From: Orlajensenia leifsoniae
GTDB lineage: Bacteria; Actinomycetota; Actinomycetes; Actinomycetales; Microbacteriaceae
NCBI RefSeq assembly: GCF_004570845.1
Contig: NZ_SPQZ01000007.1
Span: forward strand, 62,001 to 126,000
Direction: 5' to 3'
DNA length: 64,000 nt
The notes beneath the pieces were generated by a model that was not told where the DNA came from, did no database searches, and saw nothing but the letters and a program-made list of their open reading frames with translations. Below are positions 17,358 to 29,271 of the stretch, piece by piece. The first letter of the stretch is position 1. Each line of letters starts with the position of its first letter. Made by a program: the position numbers and the translations under genes.

Positions 17358-19586
17358 ATGGTCGTGCTGTCCAACCGCCTGCCCGTCGACCACGTCGTGA
17401 ACTCCGACGGGTCCTCCGGCTGGAAGTCGTCGCCCGGCGGCCTCGTCACGGCTCTCGAGCCCGTGATGCGCGCAGCCGAGGGTGCCTGGATCGGCTGGGC
17501 CGGTGTCGCCGACACCGAGTTCGCGCCCTTCGAGAACGACGGCATCGAGATCATCCCCGTTCCCCTCAGCGAGTCCGAGATCGAGCAGTACTACGAGGGC
17601 TTCTCCAACGACACCCTGTGGCCGCTCTACCACGACGTCATCGCCCCTCCGCAGTACCACCGGGAGTGGTGGGAGGCCTACGTGCAGGTCAACCGGCGCT
17701 TCGCCGAGGCCGCCGCCCGCTATGCGGCCACCGAGGCCGTCGTCTGGGTGCAGGACTACCAGCTGCAGCTCGTTCCCGAGATGCTGCGCGAGCTCCGCCC
17801 CGACCTCGTCATCGGGTTCTTCGACCACATCCCGTTCCCGCCGTACGGCATCTTCTCCCAGCTGCCGTGGCGCAAGCAGATCCTCAAGGGTCTTCTCGGC
17901 GCCGACGTCATCGGATTCCAGCGGGTGGCGGATGCCGGCAACTTCACCCGCGCCGTGCGCCGCCTCTTCGGCTTCACGACCCGCGGCAACGTCGTCGAGG
18001 TCATCGGCGATGACGGCGACGTGCGCCACGTCGTCGCGCGCACCTTCCCCATCTCGATCGACGTCGCCGGCTACGAGGAGATCGCGGCTCGGCCCGAGGT
18101 GCAGGAGCGGGCCCGCCAGATCCGCCACGACCTGGGCGACCCGAAGGTCGTCATGCTCGGCGTCGACAGGCTCGACTACACCAAGGGCATCGGCCACAGG
18201 CTCAAGGCCTTCGGCGAGCTGCTCGCCGAGAACCGGCTCCAGGTCGAGGACGTCACCCTCGTGCAGGTCGCCAGCCCGAGCCGCGAACGGGTCGCCACCT
18301 ACATGGCCCTCCGCGACGAGATCGAACTGCAGGTCGGCCGCCTCAACGGCGAGTTCTCCACCATCAGCCACAGCGCGATCGCCTACCTGCACCACGGCTA
18401 CCCCCGCGAGGAGATGGTGGCGCTCTACCTGGCCGCCGACGTCATGCTCGTCACCGCCCTCCGCGACGGCATGAACCTCGTGGCGAAGGAGTACGTGGCG
18501 TGCCGGGCCGACAACACCGGGGTGATGGTGCTCAGCGAGTTCGCCGGAGCCTCCGACGAGCTGCGGCAGGCGATCATCGTGAACCCCCACGACATCGCCG
18601 GCCTGAAGGACGCCATCGTGGCCGCCGTCGAGATGCCGAAGCGGGAGCAGGCCCGACGGATGCGGGCACTCCGCAAGACCGTCAACGGCAACACCGTGAA
18701 CGACTGGTCGAAGTCGTTCCTCGACACCCTCACCGGGCGTGCAGCGGTTCCGCGAGGCATTCCCGAGACCCTCGTCAACGCCCTCCGCGAACTCGCAGCC
18801 GCCGATGAGCTCCTCATCGCCCTCGACTTCGACGGCACCCTCGCCCCGCACGTCGACCAGCCGGAGGACGCGCGCGCTCTCGACAGCGCCCGGGACGCGG
18901 TTCTCCGCCTCATCCGCCTCGCCGACACTCGTGTCGCGTTCGTCTCCGGGCGTGCCCTCGTCAGCCTGCAGCACGTGGCCGACCCGCCGGAGGACGTGCT
19001 GCTCACGGGCTCGCACGGCGTCGAGCTCAAGCTCGACCAGCCCGACGTCACCCTCGACCTGCTCGCCAGCGAGATCGACAGGCTCGATCACGTGGCCGGC
19101 ATCCTCGAGCGCATCGCAGGTTCGGCCGAAGGCGCATGGGTCGAGCGGAAGCCTGCGGGCCTGGCTCTCCACACCCGCCTGCTCTCACCTGCGGCGGGGC
19201 AGAGCCTGCAGCGCAGCGCCCGCACCCGTGTGCGCTCCGCCGAGCCCGGACTGACGGTGCGCGAGGGAAAGAACGTGATCGAGTTCGCGCTGCGCCCCGG
19301 CAACAAGGGCGACGCCATCGCGAAGCTCCGCGAGCACACCGGTGCCACGAGCGTCTTCTACGCCGGCGACGACGTGACGGATGAGGACGCCTTCGTCGCC
19401 CTGGGAGCCGACGACCTCGGGATGAAGATCGGCCAGGGACGCACGGCGGCAGGACACCGAGTGCGCGGCCCCGAGGAGGTCGCCGAGGTGCTCGCGCTGC
19501 TGGCCGACTTCCGTGCCGGGTTCCTCCAGGCGCAGAAGCGCGAGCGGGCGTACACCGGATCGAATCCGATCGTCACCGAGTCCTGA
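17358..19586 (+). CDS. otsAB: bifunctional trehalose-6-phosphate synthase/phosphatase
   Basis: 742 residues from the first ATG. OtsA domain 1-~470: VVLSNRLPVD, PGGLV, FFDHIPFPPYGIF, VDRLDYTKG and DGMNLVAKEYVA, the glycosyltransferase family 20 motifs for UDP-glucose and glucose-6-phosphate. OtsB domain ~480-742: DFDGT with Asp490 nucleophile, VSGR, and AGDDVTDEDAF, the HAD phosphatase motifs. Together they make trehalose from UDP-glucose and glucose-6-phosphate in the cytosol. The first ATG has no ribosome binding site and falls where homologues are already inside the first strand; AAAAGGA at 17298-17304 points instead to ATC at 17313, giving 15 more residues. Confidence 0.93.
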   Translation: MVVLSNRLPVDHVVNSDGSSGWKSSPGGLVTALEPVMRAAEGAWIGWAGVADTEFAPFENDGIEIIPVPLSESEIEQYYEGFSNDTLWPLYHDVIAPPQYHREWWEAYVQVNRRFAEAAARYAATEAVVWVQDYQLQLVPEMLRELRPDLVIGFFDHIPFPPYGIFSQLPWRKQILKGLLGADVIGFQRVADAGNFTRAVRRLFGFTTRGNVVEVIGDDGDVRHVVARTFPISIDVAGYEEIAARPEVQERARQIRHDLGDPKVVMLGVDRLDYTKGIGHRLKAFGELLAENRLQVEDVTLVQVASPSRERVATYMALRDEIELQVGRLNGEFSTISHSAIAYLHHGYPREEMVALYLAADVMLVTALRDGMNLVAKEYVACRADNTGVMVLSEFAGASDELRQAIIVNPHDIAGLKDAIVAAVEMPKREQARRMRALRKTVNGNTVNDWSKSFLDTLTGRAAVPRGIPETLVNALRELAAADELLIALDFDGTLAPHVDQPEDARALDSARDAVLRLIRLADTRVAFVSGRALVSLQHVADPPEDVLLTGSHGVELKLDQPDVTLDLLASEIDRLDHVAGILERIAGSAEGAWVERKPAGLALHTRLLSPAAGQSLQRSARTRVRSAEPGLTVREGKNVIEFALRPGNKGDAIAKLREHTGATSVFYAGDDVTDEDAFVALGADDLGMKIGQGRTAAGHRVRGPEEVAEVLALLADFRAGFLQAQKRERAYTGSNPIVTES

Positions 19587-19642
19587 GCGCCGGGCGGAGC
19601 CGCGGCATCCGTCGTATGCGAAATGGGCATGTTCACTGGTCA

Positions 19643-19648
19643 TAGACT
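19643..19648 (+). promoter_or_regulatory. -10 element, likely leaderless ilvD transcript
   Basis: TAGACT ends seven bases before the ilvD ATG (19656), and no Shine-Dalgarno sequence is present between them. That spacing places transcription start at or next to the start codon. Confidence 0.4.
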
Positions 19649-19655
19649 TTGGACC

Positions 19656-21350
19656 ATGGCGGAGATCGATCTGAAACCACGTTCGCGAGTAGTCACCGAT
19701 GGCATCGAAGCCACCACGAGCCGCGGAATGCTGCGCGCCGTCGGCATGGGCGATGAGGACTGGGACAAGCCCCAGATCGGCATTGCGAGCTCGTGGAACG
19801 AGATCACTCCCTGCAACCTGAGCCTCGACAGGCTCGCGCAGGGTGCCAAGGAGGGCGTGCACTCCGGCGGGGGATACCCCCTGCAGTTCGGCACCATCTC
19901 CGTCTCCGACGGCATCTCGATGGGCCACGAGGGCATGCACTTCTCGCTGGTGTCGCGCGAGGTCATCGCCGACAGCGTCGAGGTCGTGATGAACGCCGAG
20001 CGCCTAGACGGTTCGGTCCTGCTGGCCGGATGCGACAAGTCGCTGCCCGGCATGCTGATGGCCGCCGCCCGCCTCGACCTCGCCTCGGTCTTCCTGTACG
20101 CGGGCTCCATCGCTCCGGGCTGGGTCAAGCTCAGCGACGGGACCGAGAAGGAGGTCACGATCATCGACTCCTTCGAGGCCGTCGGCGCCTGCAAGGCCGG
20201 AACCATGAGCGAAGAGGACCTGAAGCGCATCGAGTGCGCCATCGCGCCGGGTGAAGGCGCCTGCGGCGGCATGTACACCGCCAACACCATGGCATCCGTC
20301 GCCGAAGCCCTCGGCATGAGCCTGCCCGGCTCGGCATCGCCGCCCTCGGCCGACCGTCGTCGCGACTACTTCGCGCACCGCTCGGGAGAGGCCGTCGTCA
20401 ACATGCTGCGCCTCGGCCTCACCGCCCGCGACATCATGACCAAGAAGGCGTTCGAGAACGCCATCACCGTCGCGATGGCTCTCGGCGGTTCGACCAACGT
20501 CGTGCTGCACCTGCTCGCCATCGCCCACGAGGCCGAGGTCGAGCTCACCCTCGACGACTTCAACCGCATCGGCGACAAGGTTCCGCACCTGGCCGACATG
20601 AAGCCGTTCGGCAAGTACGTCATGAACGACGTAGACCGCCACGGCGGCATCCCCGTTCTCATGAAGGCCCTGCTCGACGCCGGCCTCATCCACGGCGACG
20701 CCCTCACCGTGACCGGCAAGACCGTGGCCGAGAACCTCGAGGCGCTGAACCCGATGCCGCTCGACGGCGAGGTCATCCGCACTCTCGACAACCCCATCCA
20801 CGCCTCCGGCGGCATCACGATCCTCAAGGGCACCTTCGCCCCCGAGGGCGCCGTCGTCAAGACCGCCGGCTTCGACGCCTCGGTCTTCGAGGGCCCTGCA
20901 CGGGTGTTCGAACGCGAGCGTGGGGCGATGGACGCCCTCACCAACGGCGAGATCCAGGCCGGCGACGTGATCGTCATCCGCTACGAGGGTCCGAAGGGCG
21001 GCCCCGGCATGCGCGAGATGCTCGCCATCACCGCCGCCATCAAGGGCGCTGGCCTCGGAAAAGATGTACTACTCTTGACGGACGGTCGATTCTCAGGCGG
21101 CACAACCGGACTGTGCATCGGCCACATAGCACCCGAAGCGGTGGACGCAGGTCCTATCGCCTTCGTGCGCGATGGTGATCTCATTAGGGTCGATATCGCA
21201 GCTCGCTCGCTCGACCTACTTGTCGACGAGGCTGAGCTGGTCGCTCGCCGTGAAGGCTGGGCTCCGCTTCCCCCGCGCTACACCCGTGGCGTCCTCGCGA
21301 AGTACTCCAAGCTCGTGCACTCCGCCGCTGTCGGCGCTGTCACAGGCTGA
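19656..21350 (+). CDS. ilvD: dihydroxy-acid dehydratase
   Basis: 564 residues, normal length. Converts 2,3-dihydroxy-isovalerate and -methylvalerate to the 2-oxo acids of valine and isoleucine synthesis. The three cluster cysteines are visible in [21 protein letters not shown] and [14 protein letters not shown], and the C-terminal [10 protein letters not shown] is the family signature. The ATG at 19656 is chosen over 19623 because homologues begin near [15 protein letters not shown]. First gene of the ilvD-ilvB-ilvN-ilvC series. Confidence 0.96.
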   Translation: MAEIDLKPRSRVVTDGIEATTSRGMLRAVGMGDEDWDKPQIGIASSWNEITPCNLSLDRLAQGAKEGVHSGGGYPLQFGTISVSDGISMGHEGMHFSLVSREVIADSVEVVMNAERLDGSVLLAGCDKSLPGMLMAAARLDLASVFLYAGSIAPGWVKLSDGTEKEVTIIDSFEAVGACKAGTMSEEDLKRIECAIAPGEGACGGMYTANTMASVAEALGMSLPGSASPPSADRRRDYFAHRSGEAVVNMLRLGLTARDIMTKKAFENAITVAMALGGSTNVVLHLLAIAHEAEVELTLDDFNRIGDKVPHLADMKPFGKYVMNDVDRHGGIPVLMKALLDAGLIHGDALTVTGKTVAENLEALNPMPLDGEVIRTLDNPIHASGGITILKGTFAPEGAVVKTAGFDASVFEGPARVFERERGAMDALTNGEIQAGDVIVIRYEGPKGGPGMREMLAITAAIKGAGLGKDVLLLTDGRFSGGTTGLCIGHIAPEAVDAGPIAFVRDGDLIRVDIAARSLDLLVDEAELVARREGWAPLPPRYTRGVLAKYSKLVHSAAVGAVTG

Positions 21351-21395
21351 GTCTCGCGCCAGATCATCCATACGCAATCAAGGGACCACACACGC

Positions 21396-23198
21396 ATGTC
21401 CACGGAAACCTTCCCCGTGCCATCGCCCGCTGCCCCCTCTCAGAAGGGGCCTGAACTGCTGACCGGGGCCCAGGCCGTCGTCCGCACGCTCGAGCTGCTC
21501 GGCATCACCGACGTCTTCGGTCTGCCCGGCGGCGCCATCCTCCCGGTCTACGACCCGCTGATGGACTCCACCAAGCTCCGGCACATCCTCGTGCGCCACG
21601 AGCAGGGCGCAGGCCACGCGGCCGAGGGCTACGCATCGTCGAGCAACAAGCTCGGCGTCTGCATCGCCACCTCGGGCCCCGGAGCGACGAACCTCGTCAC
21701 GGCCATCGCCGACGCCCACATGGACTCGGTGCCGGTCCTGGCCATCACCGGCCAGGTCTTCTCGACCCTCATGGGAACGGATGCCTTCCAGGAGGCCGAC
21801 ATCGTGGGCATCACGATGCCGATCACCAAGCACTCCTTCCTGGTGACCGACGCTCACGACATCCCGGCGACGATCGCCGCGGCGATGCACATCGCCACGA
21901 CTGGTCGCCCCGGCCCCGTGCTCGTCGACATCACCAAGGACGCCCAGCAGGACACCGTGCCGTTCATCTGGCCGCCCAAGGTCGACCTGCCCGGCTACCG
22001 TCCGGTCATGAAGGCGCACGGCAAGCAGATCCACGCCGCAGCCCAGCTCTTCGCCGAGGCGAAGAAGCCCGTGCTGTACGTGGGTGGCGGCGTGATCAGG
22101 TCGAAGGCGTCCGAGGAACTCCTCGCCCTCGCCGAGACCACCGGCGCCCCCGTCGTCACGACGCTCATGGCCCGAGGTGCGTTCCCCGACTCGCACCCGC
22201 AGCACCTCGGCATGCCCGGCATGCACGGAACGGTTCCCGCAGTGCTCGCGCTGCAGGAGGCCGACCTGCTCATCTCGCTCGGCGCGCGCTTCGACGACCG
22301 TGTGACGGGCAAGGCATCGCTCTTCGCTCCGAACGCCAAGGTCGTGCACGTCGACGTCGACCCGGCCGAGATCTCGAAGATCCGCGTGGCCGACGTTCCC
22401 ATCGTGGGCGACGCGCGCGACGTGATCGTCGATCTCACCGCCGCCTACAGCGAGGCCGTGCGCGATGCTCCCGCCGACATCAAGGACTGGTGGGAGTACC
22501 TCGACGGCCTCCGCACCGAGTTCCCGCTCGGCTACGCTCCGACGACCGACGGCGCCCTCGCACCGCAGTACGTCATCAGCCGCATCGGCGAGCTCACCGG
22601 ACCGGAGGGCGTCTTCGCCGCCGGCGTCGGCCAGCACCAGATGTGGGCGGCGCAGTTCATCAAGTACGAGCGCCCCAACTCCTGGCTGAACTCGGGCGGC
22701 GCCGGCACCATGGGCTACGCGGTTCCGGCCGCCATGGGCGCCAAGGTGGCCCAGCCCGATCGCCACGTGTGGGCGATCGACGGCGACGGATGCTTCCAGA
22801 TGACCAATCAGGAGCTCGCCACCTGCACGATCAACGACATCCCGATCAAGGTCGCGATCATCAACAACTCGTCGCTCGGCATGGTGCGCCAGTGGCAGAC
22901 CCTGTTCTACGAGGGCCGCTACTCGAACACCGACCTGAACACCGGTGCCGACACCATCCGCGTTCCCGACTTCGTGAAGCTGGCCGAGGCCTACGGGGCC
23001 CTCGGCATCCGTGTCACGAAGGAGGAGGAGGTGGATGCGGCCATCAAGCTCGCGCTCGAGACGAACGACCGCCCCGTCGTCATCGACTTCGTCGTGAGCC
23101 GCGACTCCATGGTCTGGCCGATGGTGCCGCAGGGCGTCTCGAACAACTACGTGCAGTACGCACGCGACCACAGCCCCGCATTCGACGAGGAGGCGTAA
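21396..23198 (+). CDS. ilvB: acetolactate synthase large subunit
   Basis: 600 residues. TPP/FAD enzyme joining two pyruvates, or pyruvate and 2-oxobutyrate. The catalytic Glu lies in [15 protein letters not shown]; the TPP motif is [15 protein letters not shown] to [19 protein letters not shown] precedes the ATG. It is 45 bases after ilvD and followed four bases later by the regulatory subunit. Confidence 0.96.
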   Translation: MSTETFPVPSPAAPSQKGPELLTGAQAVVRTLELLGITDVFGLPGGAILPVYDPLMDSTKLRHILVRHEQGAGHAAEGYASSSNKLGVCIATSGPGATNLVTAIADAHMDSVPVLAITGQVFSTLMGTDAFQEADIVGITMPITKHSFLVTDAHDIPATIAAAMHIATTGRPGPVLVDITKDAQQDTVPFIWPPKVDLPGYRPVMKAHGKQIHAAAQLFAEAKKPVLYVGGGVIRSKASEELLALAETTGAPVVTTLMARGAFPDSHPQHLGMPGMHGTVPAVLALQEADLLISLGARFDDRVTGKASLFAPNAKVVHVDVDPAEISKIRVADVPIVGDARDVIVDLTAAYSEAVRDAPADIKDWWEYLDGLRTEFPLGYAPTTDGALAPQYVISRIGELTGPEGVFAAGVGQHQMWAAQFIKYERPNSWLNSGGAGTMGYAVPAAMGAKVAQPDRHVWAIDGDGCFQMTNQELATCTINDIPIKVAIINNSSLGMVRQWQTLFYEGRYSNTDLNTGADTIRVPDFVKLAEAYGALGIRVTKEEEVDAAIKLALETNDRPVVIDFVVSRDSMVWPMVPQGVSNNYVQYARDHSPAFDEEA

Positions 23199-23202
23199 GA
23201 CC

Positions 23203-24784
<1,582 letters not shown>

Positions 24785-24824
24785 AGCGCGGACCTGCCTG
24801 CACACACCCCTCGCGCTATCGACT

Positions 24825-24862
24825 CCCCGCCGCGCTGCTGTTCTTTCAGCAGCGCGGCGGGG
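24825..24862 (+). terminator. strong hairpin terminator after ilvC
   Basis: Arms 24825-24840 and 24847-24862 (CCCCGCCGCGCTGCTG and its complement) pair perfectly over 16 bases around the loop TTCTTT. There is no T-run afterwards, as is common in actinobacteria. Confidence 0.7.
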
Positions 24863-24896
24863 GTTCGGTAGCGCGCCCCTCGTTTCAGGAGCAACG

Positions 24897-25631
24897 ATGA
24901 CAGCGGTCGAGATCGCCGTGCAGGATCTGGCCGGCGTGCGCACAGCCCTCGAGGAGGGCGCCGACCGCATCGAGCTGTGCATCGCGCTCGACCTGGGCGG
25001 ACTCACGCCGTCGATCGGGCTCGTCGAGGCGGCCGTGGCCGCAGCAGCCGAGGCGCGGGTCACCGACTTCGTCCACGTGCTGGTGCGTCCGCGCGGCGGC
25101 GGCTTCGTGTACGACGAGGGCGAGCTCGCCGTGATCGAGCGTGACATCCGCGCGGTCTTCTCCGCCGGCGCCGATGGCGTCGTCGTCGGCGCCGCGCACG
25201 CCGATGGCACCCTCGACGAGACGGCGATCGCGCGGTTCGGCGAGGCATCCGACGGCATGACGGTCACAGTGCACCGCGTCATCGACGCTGCACCCGACAC
25301 TGTGGAGGCGCTGCGTCCACTCGGCGGCCTCGGCGTGACACGGGTGCTGAGCTCCGGGGGAGCTGCCGACTGCCGGGCCGGGGCACCGGTGCTGGAACGG
25401 ATGCGGACCGCCGGCGCCGGCGCCGTGCAGATCATGGCGGGCGGCGGCGTGCGCGTTGACGACATCGCGCTGCTCGTCGCGGCCGGTGTCGACGCCGTGC
25501 ATCTCTCGGCCCGCGGGCGCACCGACCGCGGGGGAGCCAGCGGTCCGGGCGGCGGAGCGGCCGGCTTCGACGTGACCGACCGCGCCCTGGTGCGCGCCGC
25601 GGTCGACGCCGCTCGCGCCGCGCAGGGCTGA
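24897..25631 (+). CDS. cutC: CutC family protein
   Basis: 244 residues, a TIM-barrel protein. Typical motifs: GADRIELCIALDLGGLTPSIG, VLVRPRGGGFVYDEGE, DGVVVGAAHADGTLD and TVHRVIDA. Called copper homeostasis protein in older annotation; the real activity is unclear. ATG at 24897 has CAGGAG upstream. Stands after the ilvC terminator. Confidence 0.9.
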   Translation: MTAVEIAVQDLAGVRTALEEGADRIELCIALDLGGLTPSIGLVEAAVAAAAEARVTDFVHVLVRPRGGGFVYDEGELAVIERDIRAVFSAGADGVVVGAAHADGTLDETAIARFGEASDGMTVTVHRVIDAAPDTVEALRPLGGLGVTRVLSSGGAADCRAGAPVLERMRTAGAGAVQIMAGGGVRVDDIALLVAAGVDAVHLSARGRTDRGGASGPGGGAAGFDVTDRALVRAAVDAARAAQG

Positions 25632-25720
25632 GTCAGTCCGGCATCGGCCGTCGTCGGCTGTTCACCCGACACACCGGCTGCTGATCGGTCCCGTTCAGAT
25701 CGGCGCGGGAGTCTGCGCGT

Positions 25721-28700
25721 GTGACGCACGAGGCACGACCTTTCCGGATCATCGCCCCGGCCTTCGCCACCGTTCTCGCCGGTGCCCTCATCACGGTGCT
25801 CGTCACCTCGATGGGCACCACTCCGGTCGAGGCGCACGGTGCGCAGGCGCGACTCGAGGGGACCGGGAGCGCCGCGGCGCGTTCGACCTCGAACCGATCA
25901 CCGAGCCTGCAGCCGCGCACGGACGACCTCGTCGCCGGCGGGTCCGTCGTGATCAACGAGCTCGCGGCAGGAGGGCCGGCATCCGACTCCGACAGCTTCT
26001 TCGAACTGCGCAACATCGGAACGTCCGCGGTCGACCTCAGCGGCTGGGGCGTGTACCGCTGCAGTGCCCAGGGTCTGCGGGCGAACGTCGGGCGGGCCGA
26101 GACCGATCTCGACGGCGTCACCCTCGACCCCGGGGAGATCTTCACCGTCGCACGCGTCGGGGCCCACCTCGACGGCGCGCCGGTCGATGCGCAGTTCACC
26201 CAGCCGTTCGCCGCCCTCGGCTTCGGGCTCTACCTCGAGGATGCCGCAGGCGACCGCGTCGACTCGGTCGGGGTCTACCCGAATCAGCCGTGGCCGACCA
26301 CGACTGAGTGCTCGAACGGCTCGAACCTGCCGAACAGCCTCGCTGCAGCGCTCGGAGAGAGCTGGCAGCGGGTCGCCGCCACCGGTGTCGGCACGGCCGA
26401 CTTCCAGCGGGCGACGGCGACGCCGGGAGCGCCGAACATGCCCGACGGTTCGACTGCTCCGACGCGCGCCTCGGTTCCGGATGCCGCAGCTCGATCCATC
26501 GTCATCAACGAGCTCGCGGCCGCCGGCCCGGCATCCCGCTCCGACGACTTCGTCGAGCTCCGCAACGAGGGCGACGAGTCCGTCGACCTCGCCGGGTGGC
26601 AGCTCTTCCGCTGCACTGTGAGCGGGCGGCTCACCGAGAGCAGCCGTCAGATCGTCCTGCCGGCGGGCACCCGCGTGGAGCCCGGTGGGCTGTTGACGAT
26701 CGCGAACGAGGACTACGTGCCCGCGACGGGAGAGGCATCCGTCGCCCTGCGCTATGCGACCTCCTTGTCCGACTCGAGTTTCGGCGCGCTGCTCACCACT
26801 CCCGACGGCAGGAGAGTCGACGGCGTGACGGTGTCGCCCCACCCCGACAGCGCCTGCCAGGACGGCGACGCCAAGTTGCCCGCCGAGCTCGACTATCGGG
26901 CGGGGGAGTCGTGGCAGCGCATCGCCCGCACCGGGAACCTGCTCGCCGACTTCGTGATCGCCCCACGCACCCCGGGTGCGGCGAACGCCAGCGAGGAGAC
27001 GAGCGTGTTCCGCGCGCCCTTCTCCTATCCGCAGCAGCCGTCTGTGGCGATCAGCGAGTTCGCGACGGACCCGTCGACCGAGGGGATGCCGGCGGGCAGC
27101 GTGCAGCGCAACTACGTCGAACTCGCGAACTACGGAGACGCGTCCGTCGACCTGAGCGGCTGGAGCATCGCGCGCTGCGAGTCCGATGGACTGCGGGCGC
27201 GGGACGACCAGGCTCGCATCGCCGCCGGCACGATTCTGCGTCCGGGCCAGACCTGGCTCGCCGCCGCCTCCGGGACGCCCCTGGCAGCGACGGCAGACGC
27301 GAGCTACGACACGGCATTCGACTTCCTGGGGAGCGGCGTCTGGGTGGCGGATGCCGCGGGCGAACGCGTGGACAGCGTCGGCGTCTACCACGCCAACGAG
27401 ATGGACCACAGCACCGAGCGTCCGAGCCCGTGCACGAAGGGGCTCTCCCTCGTCACCTTCGAACCCGACAGGCTGCTCACCGAGACCTACCAGCGCACGA
27501 GGTTCACCGGCGTCGACGCCGACGACTTCGTCACGGCACCGGCCACCCCGGGGGAGATCGACGAGCACCCGTGGATCGATCCGACGGTGGCGGATGCCGC
27601 GAGCCTGTCGAGGGCGGCGGTCTCGCCCGAACCGGAGGTCGAGCCCGAGGCCGGGGCTGACGCCGAGCCGGACGACGCAGCGGCCGAGAATGCCGACGGC
27701 CGCCCGGTCAAGGTGCTCGCCGCGTACGCAGGCCGCAGCGCCGGCGGGCGCCTCGCGACGCGCGTCGGCGATGTCGAGCGTCCGCTCGATGCGGGGGAGA
27801 CCGCGGACCTGGCCGCCGCCGACGACGCCTACGACTTCCCGTACGTGCGACTGGTGCTCGACGCCACGACCATCGCACCCGGCGACGCCATCACCTGGAC
27901 CGGCGCCAGCGTCGGCCGCAACGAGGTGCAGTTGTCGGTGTGGAATCCGCCGTCGGCGAGCTGGCGCCTGCTCGATGCCGGAGTCGCCGGCGCCGGCGCC
28001 GGCGCCGGCGCTGACGCCGACGCCGACGCCGACGGCACTCCCACCCTCACCCTCACTGGTACACCGACCGCCGACGAGGTGATCGACGGTGGCATCGAGG
28101 TGCTCGTGCAGAACGGCCCCCGCACCGGGCGCACGCTCAGCGAGGGCGTCACGGGCGACTTCGAGCATCCGGACGACTACGACCTCGCGATCAGCCATGT
28201 CACCGACACTCAGTACCTCACCGAGGCGTATCCCGAGGTCTACACCGGTCTCGTCAGCTGGATCGCCTCCAACGCGCAGGCTCGCAAGATCGCCTTCGCC
28301 ACGCACACGGGCGATCTGGTGCAGAACTGGGTCGACCCCGACCAGAACGAGCAGCGCGCCCGGCGCGAGTTCGCGCGGGCCTCGGCCATCCAGGGCATCC
28401 TCGACACCGCCGGAGTGCCCAACAGCGTGCTGCCCGGAAACCACGACAACAAGCGGGGCGTCAGCAACGAGCTGTTCAACGAGTACTTCCCGCCCGGGCG
28501 CTATGCCGCGACAGCGACCTACGGCGGATCCATCGCCGCAGGCGACAACAGCGCGAACTTCAACACCTTCATGCACGACGGCGCTCGCTTCCTGATGCTC
28601 AGCCTGCCCTACGCGTTCGGCGAGAGGGAGCTCGCCTGGGCCGAGCAGGTCGTGGCCTCGCACCCCGACCACAACGTCATCATCTCGACCCACGAGCACG

Positions 28701-29230
28701 TCACCCCGAAGACCGCCGAGATCGGAGCCGGTCGATCGACGGGCTCCCGCTGGGTCTCGCGAGGGGGTGAGCTCTGGGACCGGGTCGTCGCCCCCAACCG
28801 CAATGTCCTGCTCGTGCTGTCGGGCCACTTCCACGGTCTCGGCCAGATCACCACGGAGAACGCCGGCGGTATCGCGGGTCACACCGTCGTGGAGCTCGTG
28901 GCGGACTACCAGGAGTTCCGCACGCACACCGGCGAACGGGCCACGGGCTTCCAGCGCCTGCTGCAGCTCGACCTCGACGGCGGCGCCATCGCCGTCGACA
29001 CCTTCTCGCTGCGACTCGGCGCGCACGCGAGCTTCCCTTACGACTACGAACAGTTCGTTCCCGACAACGGATCCACGGTGTCGGGCTCGAACGCCCGTCC
29101 CTGGCGCATCGTGGCCGACGGCCTGCAGGATCGTTACACGGCCATCGACGATGAGTTCCAGGTGCCCATGACCTTCCAGTTCCCGAAGCTCGTGCAGACG
29201 GTATCGATCACGGCGGCGCCTGCCGCCTGA
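25721..29230 (+). CDS. large secreted lamin-tail / metallophosphoesterase protein
   Basis: 1169 residues from a GTG with GGGAG upstream. An N-terminal membrane/signal segment ends near VEAHGAQA. Three lamin-tail domains follow at about 65-220, 255-410 and 440-610, each with an INELAAGG/SEFATD start, FVELRN or YVELAN, and VDLSGW. An acidic spacer leads to a hexanucleotide-encoded GAGADADADADG run near 760, then a calcineurin-like phosphoesterase at about 820-1110: HVTDTQY, HTGDLVQNW, LPGNHDN, ISTHEH and LSGHFHG carry the metal ligands. The protein is predicted to be exported and to cleave phosphoesters outside the cell, perhaps in phosphate or nucleotide scavenging. Confidence 0.85.
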   Translation: MTHEARPFRIIAPAFATVLAGALITVLVTSMGTTPVEAHGAQARLEGTGSAAARSTSNRSPSLQPRTDDLVAGGSVVINELAAGGPASDSDSFFELRNIGTSAVDLSGWGVYRCSAQGLRANVGRAETDLDGVTLDPGEIFTVARVGAHLDGAPVDAQFTQPFAALGFGLYLEDAAGDRVDSVGVYPNQPWPTTTECSNGSNLPNSLAAALGESWQRVAATGVGTADFQRATATPGAPNMPDGSTAPTRASVPDAAARSIVINELAAAGPASRSDDFVELRNEGDESVDLAGWQLFRCTVSGRLTESSRQIVLPAGTRVEPGGLLTIANEDYVPATGEASVALRYATSLSDSSFGALLTTPDGRRVDGVTVSPHPDSACQDGDAKLPAELDYRAGESWQRIARTGNLLADFVIAPRTPGAANASEETSVFRAPFSYPQQPSVAISEFATDPSTEGMPAGSVQRNYVELANYGDASVDLSGWSIARCESDGLRARDDQARIAAGTILRPGQTWLAAASGTPLAATADASYDTAFDFLGSGVWVADAAGERVDSVGVYHANEMDHSTERPSPCTKGLSLVTFEPDRLLTETYQRTRFTGVDADDFVTAPATPGEIDEHPWIDPTVADAASLSRAAVSPEPEVEPEAGADAEPDDAAAENADGRPVKVLAAYAGRSAGGRLATRVGDVERPLDAGETADLAAADDAYDFPYVRLVLDATTIAPGDAITWTGASVGRNEVQLSVWNPPSASWRLLDAGVAGAGAGAGADADADADGTPTLTLTGTPTADEVIDGGIEVLVQNGPRTGRTLSEGVTGDFEHPDDYDLAISHVTDTQYLTEAYPEVYTGLVSWIASNAQARKIAFATHTGDLVQNWVDPDQNEQRARREFARASAIQGILDTAGVPNSVLPGNHDNKRGVSNELFNEYFPPGRYAATATYGGSIAAGDNSANFNTFMHDGARFLMLSLPYAFGERELAWAEQVVASHPDHNVIISTHEHVTPKTAEIGAGRSTGSRWVSRGGELWDRVVAPNRNVLLVLSGHFHGLGQITTENAGGIAGHTVVELVADYQEFRTHTGERATGFQRLLQLDLDGGAIAVDTFSLRLGAHASFPYDYEQFVPDNGSTVSGSNARPWRIVADGLQDRYTAIDDEFQVPMTFQFPKLVQTVSITAAPAA
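27985..28036 (+). repeat. in-frame GCCGGC/GCCGAC hexamer tract
   Basis: Four or so GCCGGC units followed by four GCCGAC units encode an AGAGAG-ADADAD linker in the phosphoesterase protein. Unit length is a multiple of three, so slippage would change linker length without shifting frame. Confidence 0.7.
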
Positions 29231-29259
29231 GGCGGACGTGCTGCGATCGACCCTCCCGG

Positions 29260-29265
29260 TAGTCT
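29260..29265 (+). promoter_or_regulatory. -10 element, likely leaderless
   Basis: TAGTCT lies six bases before the ATG at 29272 with no Shine-Dalgarno sequence between. Confidence 0.35.
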
Positions 29266-29271
29266 GAGTGC

